Of a stretch of 64,000 nucleotides of DNA, positions 42,765-53,686 are shown one piece after another. The DNA comes from Listeria immobilis. Lineage in GTDB: Bacteria; Bacillota; Bacilli; Lactobacillales; Listeriaceae. The number at the start of each line of letters is the position of its first letter. Position 1 is the first letter of the stretch. Made by a program: the position numbers and the translations under genes. Where the stretch lies: assembly GCF_014322765.1 (NCBI RefSeq), contig NZ_JAASTZ010000016.1, positions 1 through 64,000 on the forward strand. The letters run 5' to 3'. The notes under the pieces were generated by a model. It was given only the letters and a program-made list of their open reading frames with translations. It was not told where the DNA came from and searched no databases.

Positions 42765-43988
42765 ATGATTGAAAAACGAAATACAATAAGAATGGAACAA
42801 GCGAGAGAAATCCTATGTAATCAAGTTACTCACCTTCCCACTCGAAAAATGAGGATAGGAGAGGCGCTAAATCACGTGCTACAAGAGCCAATTTTTGCTC
42901 CATTTTCCGCCCCTTACTTTCGACGATCGGGATATGATGGTTTTGCTATCACAGAATTAGATGATCAAAATTATCCGATTACTTTACGTGTTGTTGCTGA
43001 AGTCCCTTGTGGTGAAACCTATAATAAACCATTGAAACAAGGCGAAACAATACGAATAATGACAGGCGCAAAAGTACCAGATAATGCAAGTAAAATTATT
43101 ATGCTCGAACAATCAAAAGAAACAAATAATCCGAACGAAATAATGCTTATAAATACGCAAAAATCTAGTAATATTACTGAAGTTGGTGCTGAATTTGCTA
43201 AAGGAGATTTACTTTTAGATAGAGGTCATTTGCTAAATGCTGGATCAATAAGTTTACTTGCTGCATTTGGAGTTAACGAGGTTCAAGTAATTCAAAATCC
43301 TAAAGTAGCTATTTTATCTACTGGAAGCGAATTGGTAGCTGCTGGGAATCCCCTTCCAGACGGTAAAATATATAATAGCAATCAACCATTACTCGAAAGT
43401 TTATTACATATACATCATGCAGAAGTTTGTGTGGCTGAACAACTACCAGATAATTATCTTGATACAAAAAATCGATTGTTAGAATTAACAAACATAGCAG
43501 ATATTATTGTAACAACTGGTGGAGTATCGGTAGGTGATTTTGATTTTATAGCTGATATTGCAACACAAGAAGCTGAATTGCTATTTAATAAAATTCAAAT
43601 GCGCCCAGGTAGTCCGACAACAGGAATGTGGTTAAATAATACATTAATTATTGCCCTTTCAGGAAATCCAGGTGCTTGTTTTACAGGATTTTATTTGCTA
43701 GTAGAACCAGTTCTGGCAGTTTTAATGGGAAAAGGTGAAACGGCAACTAAAAAGGTTCAAGCAAAAATGGCAACAGATTATACGAAAAATAATGGTTATG
43801 ATCGATTTTTACGTGGAATATATCATTTATCAGAAACTGGCGAATATTTAGTAGAACCAGTTGGGAGTGACATGTCAAGCGCACTTGGCAACTTGCATTT
43901 AACAACTTGTTTACTTAAAATTCCACGAGGGAAAATTGGGAAACGGAAAGGAGAAGAGGTCGAAGCATGGCTACTATCCTCCAAATAA
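42765..43988 (+). CDS. moeA: Molybdopterin molybdenumtransferase MoeA
   Basis: A 407-residue MoeA. Domain signatures in order: N-terminal FSAPYFRRSGYDGFAI (the RSxxDGFA motif), GETIRIMTGAKVPDNA, the MoCF-binding domain with ILSTGSELVAAGNPLPDGKIYNSN and TTGGVSVGDFDF, MRPGSPTTGMW and LSGNPGACFTGFY, then the C-terminal domain. It inserts molybdate into adenylylated molybdopterin. First gene of a tight operon moeA-mobB-moaE-moaD-moaC-moaA. It overlaps mobB by 22 bases. Confidence 0.95.
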   Translation: MIEKRNTIRMEQAREILCNQVTHLPTRKMRIGEALNHVLQEPIFAPFSAPYFRRSGYDGFAITELDDQNYPITLRVVAEVPCGETYNKPLKQGETIRIMTGAKVPDNASKIIMLEQSKETNNPNEIMLINTQKSSNITEVGAEFAKGDLLLDRGHLLNAGSISLLAAFGVNEVQVIQNPKVAILSTGSELVAAGNPLPDGKIYNSNQPLLESLLHIHHAEVCVAEQLPDNYLDTKNRLLELTNIADIIVTTGGVSVGDFDFIADIATQEAELLFNKIQMRPGSPTTGMWLNNTLIIALSGNPGACFTGFYLLVEPVLAVLMGKGETATKKVQAKMATDYTKNNGYDRFLRGIYHLSETGEYLVEPVGSDMSSALGNLHLTTCLLKIPRGKIGKRKGEEVEAWLLSSK

Positions 43989-44452
43989 TCGGGTTTAAAA
44001 ATAGTGGAAAGACAACACTACTTAATGCTTTAATTAAAGCAAGTCGCAAAGAAAATTATACAGTTTCGGCTATTAAACACGATGCACATGACTTTTCCGT
44101 TGACCATGAAAAAACAGATTCTTACTCCTTTCAAGAAAGTGGTGCAGAAGCTGTCATTATTGCTAATTCTCGCCAATATGCTGTGATTGAACAGAATGGA
44201 ATAGACTTAAAAACAGCAATTCAAAAATTACCAAAATCAGATATTATTTTAGTGGAAGGGTATAAACAGGGACCTTTTCCAAAAATTATCCTTATCCGTG
44301 AAAAAGCAGAAATAGAACAACTAAAAAATAGCAAAGCGATTCACAAAATTGCGACCTACCATTCTGAGTTGCAACAAGACGCCGTTTTTATTGGTAATGA
44401 AGAAAAGTTGCATCAATTTGCAGAAATGATTATCAAGGAGTTCTTACAATGA
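43967..44452 (+). CDS. mobB: Molybdopterin-guanine dinucleotide biosynthesis adaptor MobB
   Basis: A 161-residue P-loop GTPase-like protein with Walker A GFKNSGKTTLL (residues about 9-18) and the family segments VSAIKHDAHDF and DIILVEGYKQGPFPKI. MobB assists MobA in making guanine dinucleotide cofactor. It begins inside moeA and overlaps moaE by four bases. Confidence 0.9.
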   Translation: MATILQIIGFKNSGKTTLLNALIKASRKENYTVSAIKHDAHDFSVDHEKTDSYSFQESGAEAVIIANSRQYAVIEQNGIDLKTAIQKLPKSDIILVEGYKQGPFPKIILIREKAEIEQLKNSKAIHKIATYHSELQQDAVFIGNEEKLHQFAEMIIKEFLQ

Positions 44453-44871
44453 AATATATTGCACTTCAACGGGATAAAATCGAAATACAAGCACTTTCGG
44501 AAAAACTTATTAATAAAAATCACGGAGGTATTAATATTTTTATTGGAACAATTCGTGAGTGGACTGGTGATATTCAAACAGAAGAAATGAAGTATACTGC
44601 TTACGAAGAGATGGCGTTGAAAGAATTAGACAAGTTAGCACAAGTGGCAGAGGAGAAATGGGGGGGAGATGTTGTTATTGTTCATCGGTTAGGACTCCTA
44701 CAAATAACTGATATTGCTGTCTTTATAGGTGTTTCCACTCCACATCGAGCAGCTTGTTATGAAGCTTCTAGATATATTATTGAACGCTTAAAAGTACGAG
44801 TGCCAATTTGGAAAGAAGAAAAAGAGCAGGATAAATCAAGGTGGGGTGGCGCTAATGTTAACAACCGTTAA
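44449..44871 (+). CDS. moaE: Molybdopterin synthase catalytic subunit MoaE
   Basis: A 140-residue MoaE. NIFIGTIREWT, YTAYEEMALKELDKLA, HRLGLLQITDIAVFIGVSTPHRAACYEASRYIIERLKVRVPIWKEE includes the catalytic Lys region (VPIWKKE in homologues; here WKEEKE). It adds sulfur carried by MoaD to precursor Z. Coupled to mobB and moaD through overlaps. Confidence 0.93.
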   Translation: MKYIALQRDKIEIQALSEKLINKNHGGINIFIGTIREWTGDIQTEEMKYTAYEEMALKELDKLAQVAEEKWGGDVVIVHRLGLLQITDIAVFIGVSTPHRAACYEASRYIIERLKVRVPIWKEEKEQDKSRWGGANVNNR

Positions 44872-45103
44872 ATTTTTTGCTTTTTTAGCAGAGAAAACAC
44901 ATAAAGATGAAGTGAAATTAAACTTGCAACAATGCCGAACAGTTGGAGAAGTAAGAGAGCTCATTAGCAGTGAATTTCCAGAGATTGCAGTGGATCTTGC
45001 TGCTTGCATGTTAGCTGTTAATATGGAGTTTCAACAAGATAATGATTTGTTACCTAAAGAATTAGAAGAAATTGCGGTTATTCCGCCAGTAAGCGGTGGA
45101 TAA
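44855..45103 (+). CDS. moaD: Molybdopterin synthase sulfur carrier MoaD
   Basis: An 82-residue ubiquitin-fold protein ending in the essential diglycine (VIPPVSGG), which is adenylated and thiocarboxylated. N-terminus TTVKFFAFLAEKTHKDEV is family-typical. The frame starts at 44846; the ATG at 44855 is better placed after AAGGTGG. It overlaps the end of moaE. Activation of the diglycine would use MoeB (47172-48179). Confidence 0.92.
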   Translation: MLTTVKFFAFLAEKTHKDEVKLNLQQCRTVGEVRELISSEFPEIAVDLAACMLAVNMEFQQDNDLLPKELEEIAVIPPVSGG

Positions 45104-45118
45104 GGAAGGAGGATGGCA

Positions 45119-45601
45119 ATGGAAAAAGATGATCTAACACATTTTAATCAGGAGAAAAGAGCGAAAATGGTTGATGTTACCGAAAAATCGGAAACAAAGC
45201 GTCGAGCAATTGCTAGTGCAACGATACATATGCAAGAAGAAACATTAGCGAGAATTCATGCTGGTAAAATGGAAAAAGGCGATGTTTTGGCAGTTGCTCA
45301 AGTCGCGGGAATTATGGCCGCTAAAAAAACGAGTGAACTTATCCCAATGTGTCATCCGATAATGACAACGAAAGCAGATATTTCCTTCCAAGATGATACA
45401 AAAAATAAGCTAACCGTTATATCGGAAGTAGTAACTGTAGGAAAAACAGGCGTTGAAATGGAAGCGCTCACTGCTGTAACAGTTGCTGCGCTGACTATTT
45501 ATGATATGTGTAAAGCGATGGATAAAGGAATGCTTATAGAAAAAACACATTTAGTAGAAAAAACAGGTGGAAAAAGCGGGACATTTAAAGCAAACATGTA
45601 A
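45119..45601 (+). CDS. moaC: Cyclic pyranopterin monophosphate synthase MoaC
   Basis: A 160-residue MoaC. Conserved stretches: [46 protein letters not shown] (active-site Lys and His), [29 protein letters not shown]. With MoaA it converts GTP to cyclic pyranopterin monophosphate. The first ATG (45113) abuts AGGAGG; the second ATG (45119) is 6 bases away and is preferred. Confidence 0.94.
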   Translation: MEKDDLTHFNQEKRAKMVDVTEKSETKRRAIASATIHMQEETLARIHAGKMEKGDVLAVAQVAGIMAAKKTSELIPMCHPIMTTKADISFQDDTKNKLTVISEVVTVGKTGVEMEALTAVTVAALTIYDMCKAMDKGMLIEKTHLVEKTGGKSGTFKANM

Positions 45602-45629
45602 CTATTTTGTAGGATAGGGGTTATGTTTT

Positions 45630-46631
45630 ATGCAATTATTAATGGATAAATTTGGTCGGGTACATGATTATATTCGCATTTCGGTTACAGATCGGTGCAA
45701 TTTAAGGTGTGTATATTGTATGCCCGAAGAAGGTCTAACATTTTTACCCCATGATAAAGTGCTATCCAAAGATGAAATTGTTGGTTTTATGGAAACGATG
45801 GTTAAATTTGGTATAAAAAAAGTACGTATAACTGGTGGTGAGCCATTACTAAGAACGGATATTGTTGAAATTGTTCGAGGTATAGGGGCCGTTCCAGAAA
45901 TTGAGGATATTTCCATTACAACCAATGCAATGTATTTAGCGAAAAAAGCCGAAGCACTAAAAGAAGCAGGGCTTACACGAGTAAATATCAGTCTGGATTC
46001 CCTTCATGCTGATCGTTTTCAAGCAATTACACGCGGGGGACGATTGCAAAAAGTATTAGAAGGTATTCAAAAAGCCGAAGAAGTAGGGCTTTTTCCAATT
46101 AAACTAAATGTGGTATTAATAAAAGGACAGAATGACGATGAAATAACAGATTTTCTGCAGTTTACTAAAGATAAAGATATTAATATTCGTTTTATTGAAT
46201 ATATGCCAATAGGTCATGCTGGGACAAGCTGGAAAGAAAAATACTTGTCGCTAGATACTATTTTTGAAGCATGTGAGCAGGCAGGTTTTATGTACGAACC
46301 AGTTAATACTATCCGTGGTAATGGTCCTTCCGAAAATTTTCGCATTAAAGGAGCGAAAGGGACTTTTGGTGTAATCCACCCAGTAAGCGCTCATTTTTGC
46401 GATAGTTGCAATCGGCTTCGATTAACAGCAGATGGTTATATTAAAGCTTGTCTATATTGGGATGAGGAAATGAATATTCGACCATTTATTAATGAACCAG
46501 TAAAATTAATGCAATTAGTACAAAAAGCGATTGATAATAAGCCAGAAAATCATGAAATGGCACTAAAATTACAAGATGAAGTACAATCCAACAAGCCAAC
46601 TTGGAGGCGAATGAGCCAAATTGGTGGTTAA
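45630..46631 (+). CDS. moaA: GTP 3',8-cyclase MoaA (radical SAM)
   Basis: A 333-residue radical SAM enzyme. The first 4Fe-4S site is [10 protein letters not shown] (residues about 25-34); the second cluster ligands are in [23 protein letters not shown] (about 260-282). GGEPLLR is the SAM-binding motif. The protein ends in the conserved diglycine (SQIGG), needed for MoaA activity. It cyclises GTP in the first step of Moco synthesis. Last gene of the operon, followed by a strong terminator. Confidence 0.96.
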   Translation: MQLLMDKFGRVHDYIRISVTDRCNLRCVYCMPEEGLTFLPHDKVLSKDEIVGFMETMVKFGIKKVRITGGEPLLRTDIVEIVRGIGAVPEIEDISITTNAMYLAKKAEALKEAGLTRVNISLDSLHADRFQAITRGGRLQKVLEGIQKAEEVGLFPIKLNVVLIKGQNDDEITDFLQFTKDKDINIRFIEYMPIGHAGTSWKEKYLSLDTIFEACEQAGFMYEPVNTIRGNGPSENFRIKGAKGTFGVIHPVSAHFCDSCNRLRLTADGYIKACLYWDEEMNIRPFINEPVKLMQLVQKAIDNKPENHEMALKLQDEVQSNKPTWRRMSQIGG

Positions 46632-46633
46632 AA

Positions 46634-46675
46634 AAATAAACCGATTTGAGATTATTAACTCAAGTCGGTTTATTT
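46634..46675. terminator. Bidirectional terminator between moaA and moaB
   Basis: AAATAAACCGATTTGAG (46634-46650) and CTCAAGTCGGTTTATTT (46659-46675) form a near-perfect 17-base stem with an 8-base loop. It overlaps the moaB stop codon. Confidence 0.92.
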
Positions 46676-47158
46676 TTCACGTTCAGCAACTAGATGAGGA
46701 AGCTCAGGGATAATTAAGCTTTCCATCGCTAAACGACAGGCGTTAGTTGAACCAGGTAATGCAAAAATTAATAGACCATTTTCTGTAAAGCCTGCAAATG
46801 CACGTGATACCATAGCACGACTACCAACATCTTCATAACTAAGCATCCGGAAAAGTTCGCCAAATCCTGGTATTTCTTGATGTATGGTTGAAAATAAAGC
46901 TTCATAAGTAACATCTCTTTTTGCTATTCCAGTTCCACCATTTGTTATTAAACAAAATGGATTATCCGCCACAAGTTCTTCCATTTTTTTAGCTATTAGC
47001 GTAGCATCATCTGCAACGACTACACGCGAAATTACTTGATGACCAGCTTTCTCTAAAAATGTTTGAATTAGTTTTCCGCTTTTATCGGTATTTAAATTTC
47101 TTGTATCACTAATGGTTAAAATACTGCAACTTGCAGGGATAAATGTTGTTTGTTGCAT
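46670..47158 (-). CDS. moaB: Molybdenum cofactor biosynthesis protein MoaB
   Basis: A 162-residue MoaB/MogA-type molybdopterin adenylyltransferase fold: SILTISDTRNLNTDKSG, FCLITNGGTGIAKRDVTYEAL and LIFALPGSTNACRLAME. It likely adenylylates molybdopterin before MoeA acts. Convergent with moaA and 13 bases downstream of moeB, with which it is probably cotranscribed. Confidence 0.93.
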   Translation of the reverse strand: MQQTTFIPASCSILTISDTRNLNTDKSGKLIQTFLEKAGHQVISRVVVADDATLIAKKMEELVADNPFCLITNGGTGIAKRDVTYEALFSTIHQEIPGFGELFRMLSYEDVGSRAMVSRAFAGFTENGLLIFALPGSTNACRLAMESLIIPELPHLVAEREK

Positions 47159-47171
47159 AATAAGCGCTCCT

Positions 47172-48179
47172 TTAATTAAAAAATAGCTGATATATTTTTT
47201 TCGCTTCTAAAATATTCTCTGTTCCGTGAAGTAAAACACGACCATTTTTAAAAATAATAAATTGGTAATGCAGGTAGTCGAAACTGAGTAGCGCGGGATT
47301 TTCAAGATATGTTATTTTCTCAGCTAGAAGTCGGTGTTTGATTATGTCGAAATTACTTTTTTGCGATAAATGAAATTGGACTGTGTCGCGCCCGCAAAGT
47401 GCAATAGTTTGTTTAGAAAATGGCTTTTCGATAGTAGCTTTAGAAGAACAGCCTGCGCAATTTGAACGCTTTTTCACTTGAAAGGAACGAAATATAAACT
47501 GCCAATTATCTAGTTGGTAATAAGTATTAGCAGAGAAATCTGGTTTTAAAATCATCTGTGTAAGTAGCGAGACTTGCATGCCAGCAACGATAGGGATAAG
47601 TGCCCCGTCGACACCAATTACATCACAACTAGCTGTATTCGTTTGCGGCAAGTCACCCATTAAACAATGCAAACAGGCGGAATAAGGTGGGATAATTGGC
47701 ATGATATTCGCATAATTTCCTGCACAAGAAGTGAAAATCCAAGGAAGTTGATATTTAAAAGAAAACTGATTCAACATTTCCCGCGTTGCAAAATTATCCG
47801 TACAATCTAACAGATAATCCACTTCCTCAGCAAAAGGAATAAGGCTCTCCATATTTGCATCATCTACAATGTATTCAATCGTAATATCACTGTTAATTAA
47901 TTGAAGCGCTTTATATGCAGCATATGCTTTTGCTTGTTTTTCTCTTGCATCTTGTTCAGTAAAAAGTGATTGTCGTTGCAAGTTACTCCACTCGACATAA
48001 TCACGGTCCATGAGAATTAATTTGCCAAACCCCATACGTGCGCAAATTTCTGCCGCATAAGAGCCAATTGCACCAACACCAATAATTAAAATCGTTTTTG
48101 TTAACAGTTTAGCTTGACCAGTTTTGCCAATAGTTGTAACGCGCATTTGGCGATCGTAACGTTCCAAATTTTTCACCAA
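47172..48179 (-). CDS. moeB: MoeB/ThiF-type adenylyltransferase
   Basis: A 335-residue E1-like enzyme. ATP site IGVGAIGSYAAEICARMGFGKLILMDRDYVEWSNLQRQSLF, the Arg finger and Asp in DCTDNFATREMLN, and zinc ligands in the Cys pairs YSACLHC and CAGCSS. It adenylates the C-terminus of MoaD for sulfur transfer. The C-terminal 80 residues do not look like the rhodanese domain found in longer MoeB proteins. Start is TTG 48179 or GTG 48176; neither has a strong RBS. Confidence 0.88.
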   Translation of the reverse strand: MVKNLERYDRQMRVTTIGKTGQAKLLTKTILIIGVGAIGSYAAEICARMGFGKLILMDRDYVEWSNLQRQSLFTEQDAREKQAKAYAAYKALQLINSDITIEYIVDDANMESLIPFAEEVDYLLDCTDNFATREMLNQFSFKYQLPWIFTSCAGNYANIMPIIPPYSACLHCLMGDLPQTNTASCDVIGVDGALIPIVAGMQVSLLTQMILKPDFSANTYYQLDNWQFIFRSFQVKKRSNCAGCSSKATIEKPFSKQTIALCGRDTVQFHLSQKSNFDIIKHRLLAEKITYLENPALLSFDYLHYQFIIFKNGRVLLHGTENILEAKKIYQLFFN

Positions 48180-48236
48180 CTTTCTTACTATATTTTACCA
48201 GAAAATAATAAAAAGAGCCTGTAATAGAGGTTTTGA

Positions 48237-48430
48237 TTAATATTTGTAAATTGTTTCAGTTCCCATACGATTTTTTCTGAGATTAATGAACGCCTGTTTG
48301 AGTCCGAAGTGATTGCCGATGATGGAATTTTTTTCATGAAGCGTTTGATTTAGTCCTTTTTTCAGGTGATGCAAATAAACGAAACTTTAGACAATTAGCT
48401 AGTAATATGGAAACAGTTGGTGGACACTAA
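48237..48430 (+). pseudogene. Short gene relic of unknown origin
   Basis: The gap between moeB and def contains a frame reading ...FSEINERLFESEVIADDG with no start codon, then after a +1/-1 shift in a T-rich run a second frame EAFDLVLFSGDANKRNFR QLASNMETVGGH and stop. The amino acid composition is that of a real protein rather than random AT-rich sequence, so this is probably the 3' remnant of a degraded gene. The family was not recognised. Codon usage is like the rest of the window. Confidence 0.35.
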
Positions 48431-48443
48431 TTTCTAATACAAA

Positions 48444-48478
48444 ACCCCCGCAGAAAATAAATTCTGTGGGGGTTTCGT
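48444..48478. terminator. Terminator downstream of def
   Basis: ACCCCCGCAGAA (48444-48455), loop AATAAA, TTCTGTGGGGGT (48462-48473). The stem is perfect apart from one G-T pair and is flanked by A and T tracts in both directions. Confidence 0.88.
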
Positions 48479-48479
48479 T

Positions 48480-49031
48480 TTAACCAAATACATCTACATC
48501 AGGTGGTAAATAAGATGGGTTATCTTTATTAATGTGATCATAAAACATAATACCATTTAAATGATCAATTTCATGTTGGATTACGATAGCTGGATAACCT
48601 TTAAAACGTAATTTTAAAGGTGTACCATCTTCATCAAAAGCATCAATAGTAACACGTTCACTGCGAACAACATAACCTGGAACTTCACGATCAACCGAAA
48701 GACAACCCTCGCCGCCAGATAAGCAAGCTTGTTGAACGGAATGGCTACGAATTTTGGGATTATAAAGTACATAACTATAAAGCCGATCTTTTTCATCATG
48801 CACGTGAATGGCAAGGAAGCGTTTTGTTACAGCCAGTTGTGGAGCAGCAATTCCAACGCCACCACGTAAACCGTATTTTTCAGCTAGCTCTTCATCTTGA
48901 CTATTAATTAGAAATTCGAGCATATCTCGCCCTAATTTTTTTTCTTCATCTGAAAGTGGAAATGTCACTTCATTAGCAACTTCTCTAAGCGCTGGGTGAC
49001 CTTCTCGCACAATATCGTCCATTGTAAGCAT
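48480..49031 (-). CDS. def: Peptide deformylase
   Basis: A 183-residue type II deformylase. The three family motifs are present: [11 protein letters not shown] (motif 1), [16 protein letters not shown] (motif 2, metal-binding Cys) and [16 protein letters not shown] (motif 3, two metal-binding His and catalytic Glu). It removes the formyl group from nascent proteins. Length is typical of the Gram-positive def/defB class. RBS GGAGAG precedes the ATG at 49031. Confidence 0.95.
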   Translation of the reverse strand: MLTMDDIVREGHPALREVANEVTFPLSDEEKKLGRDMLEFLINSQDEELAEKYGLRGGVGIAAPQLAVTKRFLAIHVHDEKDRLYSYVLYNPKIRSHSVQQACLSGGEGCLSVDREVPGYVVRSERVTIDAFDEDGTPLKLRFKGYPAIVIQHEIDHLNGIMFYDHINKDNPSYLPPDVDVFG

Positions 49032-49241
49032 GATTTGATTCTCTCCTGTTCTTTATTAACATACTTTCATTTTAACAAAAGAACGAAAAAAAAGGAATGA
49101 AAGAATACTTTTGTAAGAAGAACCAAGTATTTTTATAGGACTAAAGGCATATTTGTTAAAAATAGCCAAGATTAAATAACGAACAATTATTTATATTTAT
49201 CTTATAATGTTCGTCTAATATCAGGAGATAAAAATTTTCTA

Positions 49242-49261
49242 AGTTTGTGAATTCACAAACT
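49242..49261. repeat. Perfect 20-base palindrome upstream of pdhA
   Basis: AGTTTGTGAATTCACAAACT is fully self-complementary over 20 bases. It contains TTGTGAA and TTCACAA half sites like those of Rex (which has four bases between them) and of CRP/FNR-type operators (TGTGA-N6-TCACA), but with no spacer. It could be a regulatory site or a cruciform; it has no T tract and is unlikely to be a terminator. Confidence 0.7.
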
Positions 49262-49306
49262 AATTAAAATCAATAAAAGAAAAGATGAAATAGGTGTGAT
49301 AATGCG

Positions 49307-49423
49307 ATGGTTACAATATTATATAACAGTTCATATGATTTTAAACTTTTTTTAATACAGAAGTGGAAAGCGAATGATTTAAGTAATAAAGCCATTGTAA
49401 GCGATAAAACAATTAGAGATTAA
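49307..49423 (+). other. 38-codon ORF resembling a helix-turn-helix fragment
   Basis: ATG at 49307 to TAA at 49423 encodes a 38-residue peptide ending KWKANDLSNKAIVSDKTIRD, which reads like the recognition helix region of Mga/BglG-type regulators. It has no good RBS. It is probably a relic of a regulator gene, possibly chance. Confidence 0.2.
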
Positions 49424-49427
49424 CTTA

Positions 49428-49456
49428 TTGACTTCATAATCTGGGTAGTGTAAATT
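49428..49456 (+). promoter_or_regulatory. Candidate distal promoter of pdhABCD
   Basis: TTGACT (49428-49433), 17-base spacer, TAAATT (49451-49456), about 390 bases before pdhA. A perfect TATAAT lies at 49517-49522 without a good -35. The long region 49032-49846 otherwise holds palindromes and no convincing gene. Confidence 0.45.
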
Positions 49457-49554
49457 AAAAGAGAAGATTAGTGTATTAATATATTTCTTGTTTCTAACTA
49501 AAACAGAAATAAAGTTATAATATAAAAGGAACATTCCTATTTTTCATAAAATAT

Positions 49555-49582
49555 TGTGAAAGAATGAAACTTTTTTCACAAA
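49555..49582. repeat. TTGTGAAAG ... CTTTTTTCACAA inverted repeat
   Basis: Half sites TTGTGAAAG (49555-49563) and TTCACAA (49576-49582) repeat those of the palindrome at 49242-49261, here 28 bases end to end. It lies downstream of the TATAAT at 49517. Confidence 0.5.
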
Positions 49583-49828
49583 CTCTTCTAAATGCAATGT
49601 TTTTATTAAAGAATTTGTGGTAATAACTGGAGAGGCTGTGGAATTAGTTTATAGGAAATTAGAAAAAGCTTCCGGAATTCGCTTCTTTCTATAGAAAAAC
49701 TTTTCTTTTACTACGCTACTATATTTAATACACAATCAGGATGGCAGTTGTAGCTATATCTTTTTAGTTGGATATGATGACCGGACAAGCCCACTTAATG
49801 ATATAACGAAACTGTACAATGTAAATGA

Positions 49829-50962
<1,134 letters not shown>

Positions 50963-50964
50963 TC

Positions 50965-51942
50965 ATGGCGCAAAAAACAATGATTCAAGCGATTACAGAT
51001 GCGCTTGCAGTAGAACTTGAAAAAGACGAAAACGTATTAGTTTTTGGGGAAGACGTTGGTAAAAATGGCGGCGTATTCCGTGCAACTGAAGGATTACAAG
51101 AAAAATTTGGTGACGAGCGTGTATTTGATACGCCCCTAGCAGAATCTGGTATTGGCGGTCTTGCTATTGGTCTTGCGCTTGAAGGTTTCCGTCCAGTTCC
51201 TGAAATTCAATTTTTTGGCTTCGTATTTGAAGTAATGGATTCCGTTGCTGGTCAAATGGCTCGTATGCGTTACCGTACAGGCGGAACTCGTACTGCTCCA
51301 ATTACGATTCGCGCACCTTTTGGTGGTGGTGTTCATACTCCAGAAATGCATGCGGATAACTTAGAAGGCTTAATGGCTCAATCACCTGGCTTAAAAGTAG
51401 TTATTCCATCCACACCATACGATGCAAAAGGATTACTAATCTCAGCAATTCGTGATAATGATCCAGTTATCTTCCTTGAACATATGAAATTATATCGTTC
51501 TTTCCGTGAAGAAGTTCCAGAAGGCGAATACACAGTAGAAATTGGTAAAGCGGCTGTTCGTCGTGAAGGTACAGATGTTTCCATTATCACTTATGGTGCG
51601 ATGGTACAAGAATCAGTAAAAGCGGCAGAAGCACTTGAAAAAGAAGGCGTATCTGTTGAAGTTATTGACTTACGTACAATTAGTCCAATCGATGTAGATA
51701 CAATTGTTGCCTCTGTGAAGAAAACGAATCGTGCTGTTGTTGTGCAAGAAGCTCAAAAACAAGCAGGTATTGCAGCGAACGTTATTGCCGAAATCAATGA
51801 CCGTGCAATCCTTTCTCTTGAAGCACCAGTTATGCGTGTAGCTGCTCCAGATAGCGTATTCCCGTTCTCTCAAGCAGAAACAGTATGGTTACCAAATCAT
51901 AACGATATTATTGAACGCGTCAAAGAAGTTATTGCATTTTAA
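50965..51942 (+). CDS. pdhB: Pyruvate dehydrogenase E1 component, beta subunit
   Basis: A 325-residue E1-beta. [50 protein letters not shown] (catalytic Glu region), [17 protein letters not shown] and the C-terminal domain ending [17 protein letters not shown]. It forms the active-site tetramer with PdhA. RBS GAAGGAG within the end of pdhA. A pair of hairpins separates it from pdhC. Confidence 0.97.
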   Translation: MAQKTMIQAITDALAVELEKDENVLVFGEDVGKNGGVFRATEGLQEKFGDERVFDTPLAESGIGGLAIGLALEGFRPVPEIQFFGFVFEVMDSVAGQMARMRYRTGGTRTAPITIRAPFGGGVHTPEMHADNLEGLMAQSPGLKVVIPSTPYDAKGLLISAIRDNDPVIFLEHMKLYRSFREEVPEGEYTVEIGKAAVRREGTDVSIITYGAMVQESVKAAEALEKEGVSVEVIDLRTISPIDVDTIVASVKKTNRAVVVQEAQKQAGIAANVIAEINDRAILSLEAPVMRVAAPDSVFPFSQAETVWLPNHNDIIERVKEVIAF

Positions 51943-51953
51943 TCTATCATACT

Positions 51954-51984
51954 CATTTTAAAACTTATGGGGAGTTTTAAAATG
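51954..51984 (+). other. First hairpin in the pdhB-pdhC gap
   Basis: CATTTTAAAACT (51954-51965) and AGTTTTAAAATG (51973-51984) form a perfect 12-base stem with loop TATGGGG. No T tract follows, so it is not a normal terminator; it may be an mRNA stability or processing element. Confidence 0.7.
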
Positions 51985-52003
51985 TAAAAGAATTATTTTC
52001 ATA

Positions 52004-52030
52004 CTAAGGTTCAGTTTACCTGGACCTTAG
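52004..52030 (+). other. Second hairpin in the pdhB-pdhC gap
   Basis: CTAAGGTTCAG (52004-52014) and CTGGACCTTAG (52020-52030) form an 11-base stem (one G-T pair) with loop TTTAC, ending 8 bases before the pdhC RBS (AGGAGG). It may protect the 5' end of a processed pdhCD transcript or affect translation. Confidence 0.7.
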
Positions 52031-52053
52031 AAATTACAGGAGGCTTAATAAAA

Positions 52054-53682
52054 ATGGCATATTCATTTAAATTACCGGATATCGGTGAAGGTATCCATGA
52101 AGGTGAAATCGTTAAATGGTTTGTTCAACCAGGTGATAAGATTGAAGAAGATGAGTCCCTTTTTGAAGTGCAAAACGACAAATCGGTGGAAGAAATCACT
52201 TCTCCAGTTTCCGGAACAATTAAAGAAATCAAAGTTGCAGAAGGAACCGTTGCAACAGTTGGACAAGTACTAGTAACATTTGATGGCGTAGAAGGTCACG
52301 AAGACGGCGCCGAAGAAGAAAGCGCAGCACCAAAAGCAGAAAACACACAATCAGCTCCTGCTCCAGCAAAATCTAGTGGAAAAGGAATCTTTGAATTTAA
52401 ATTACCAGATATTGGTGAAGGAATTCATGAAGGCGAAATTGTTAAATGGTTTATTCAACCGGGCGATAAAGTAGAAGAAGACGAATCCATTTTTGAAGTT
52501 CAAAATGATAAATCAGTGGAAGAAATTACATCTCCAGTAGATGGAACTGTAAAAGAGATTCTAGTGAGCGAAGGAACCGTTGCAACAGTAGGACAAGTAC
52601 TAGTAACTTTTGAAGGCGATTTTGAAGGCGGACAAAGCCATGAATCCACACCGGAATCTCCAGCAGAAGATGCTGCACTTGTAAATAATGATGCAGCTTC
52701 TACACCAACTACAGGAGGAAATGGGACTCCATCATCTAAAAAAGATCCTAATGGCCTAGTAATTGCCATGCCTTCCGTACGTAAATATGCTCGTGAAAAA
52801 GGCGTTAATATTGCTGAAGTAGCCGGATCTGGAAAAAATAATCGTGTAGTAAAAGCGGATATTGATGCTTTCCTAAACGGCGAACAACCAGCTGCAATAA
52901 CTTCTGCACAAACAGAAGAAAAAGTAGCGCCAAAAGCAGACAAAGCAGCTGCAAAACCTGCTGCCATAAGTTCCGAAGCTTATCCAGAAACACGCGAAAA
53001 ATTAACACCAACTCGTCGTGCAATCGCAAAAGCAATGGTAAACTCGAAACATACAGCACCACACGTTACTTTAATGGACGAAATCGAAGTAACTGCACTA
53101 ATGGCTCACCGCAAACGTTTCAAAGAAGTGGCTGCCGAAAAAGGTATCAAACTTACTTTCTTACCTTATATGGTAAAAGCGCTTGTTGCAACGCTTCGTG
53201 ATTTCCCAGTGCTTAACACTACTTTAGACGATGCGACAGAAGAACTTGTTTACAAACATTACTTCAACGTTGGTATCGCAGCAGACACAGACCACGGTTT
53301 ATATGTACCAGTAATCAAAAATGCGGATAAAAAATCTGTATTTGCTATCTCTGATGAAATTAACGAACTAGCTGGAAAAGCACGTGATGGTAAATTAACA
53401 GCTGACGAAATGCGCCATGGCTCCGCAACTATTTCAAATATCGGTTCTGCCGGCGGACAATGGTTCACTCCAGTAATTAACTACCCTGAAGTTGCTATCC
53501 TTGGTGTTGGTCGTATTGCACAAAAACCTATCGTAAAAGATGGCGAAATCGTAGCTGCACCAGTACTAGCTCTATCACTTAGCTTTGACCACCGTGTAAT
53601 TGACGGTGCCACAGCTCAAAAAGCAATGAACAATATTAAACGTTTATTAAACGACCCAGAATTATTACTAATGGAGGTGTAA
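52054..53682 (+). CDS. pdhC: Pyruvate dehydrogenase E2, dihydrolipoamide acetyltransferase
   Basis: A 542-residue E2 with two tandem lipoyl domains (residues about 1-80 and 110-190), each with the lipoylated Lys in [10 protein letters not shown]. Ala/Pro-rich linkers separate these from the E1/E3-binding domain ([32 protein letters not shown], about 230-265) and the catalytic domain (about 310-540) with the active-site motif [12 protein letters not shown] near the C-terminus. It forms the core of the complex. The two lipoyl domains are very similar at DNA level, suggesting an internal duplication kept similar by conversion. Confidence 0.97.
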   Translation: MAYSFKLPDIGEGIHEGEIVKWFVQPGDKIEEDESLFEVQNDKSVEEITSPVSGTIKEIKVAEGTVATVGQVLVTFDGVEGHEDGAEEESAAPKAENTQSAPAPAKSSGKGIFEFKLPDIGEGIHEGEIVKWFIQPGDKVEEDESIFEVQNDKSVEEITSPVDGTVKEILVSEGTVATVGQVLVTFEGDFEGGQSHESTPESPAEDAALVNNDAASTPTTGGNGTPSSKKDPNGLVIAMPSVRKYAREKGVNIAEVAGSGKNNRVVKADIDAFLNGEQPAAITSAQTEEKVAPKADKAAAKPAAISSEAYPETREKLTPTRRAIAKAMVNSKHTAPHVTLMDEIEVTALMAHRKRFKEVAAEKGIKLTFLPYMVKALVATLRDFPVLNTTLDDATEELVYKHYFNVGIAADTDHGLYVPVIKNADKKSVFAISDEINELAGKARDGKLTADEMRHGSATISNIGSAGGQWFTPVINYPEVAILGVGRIAQKPIVKDGEIVAAPVLALSLSFDHRVIDGATAQKAMNNIKRLLNDPELLLMEV

Positions 53683-53686
53683 CAAA

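Noticed and set aside
52072-52620. Direct DNA repeat within pdhC
   Set aside because: This is the expected pair of tandem lipoyl domains in E2, not a separate repeat element.
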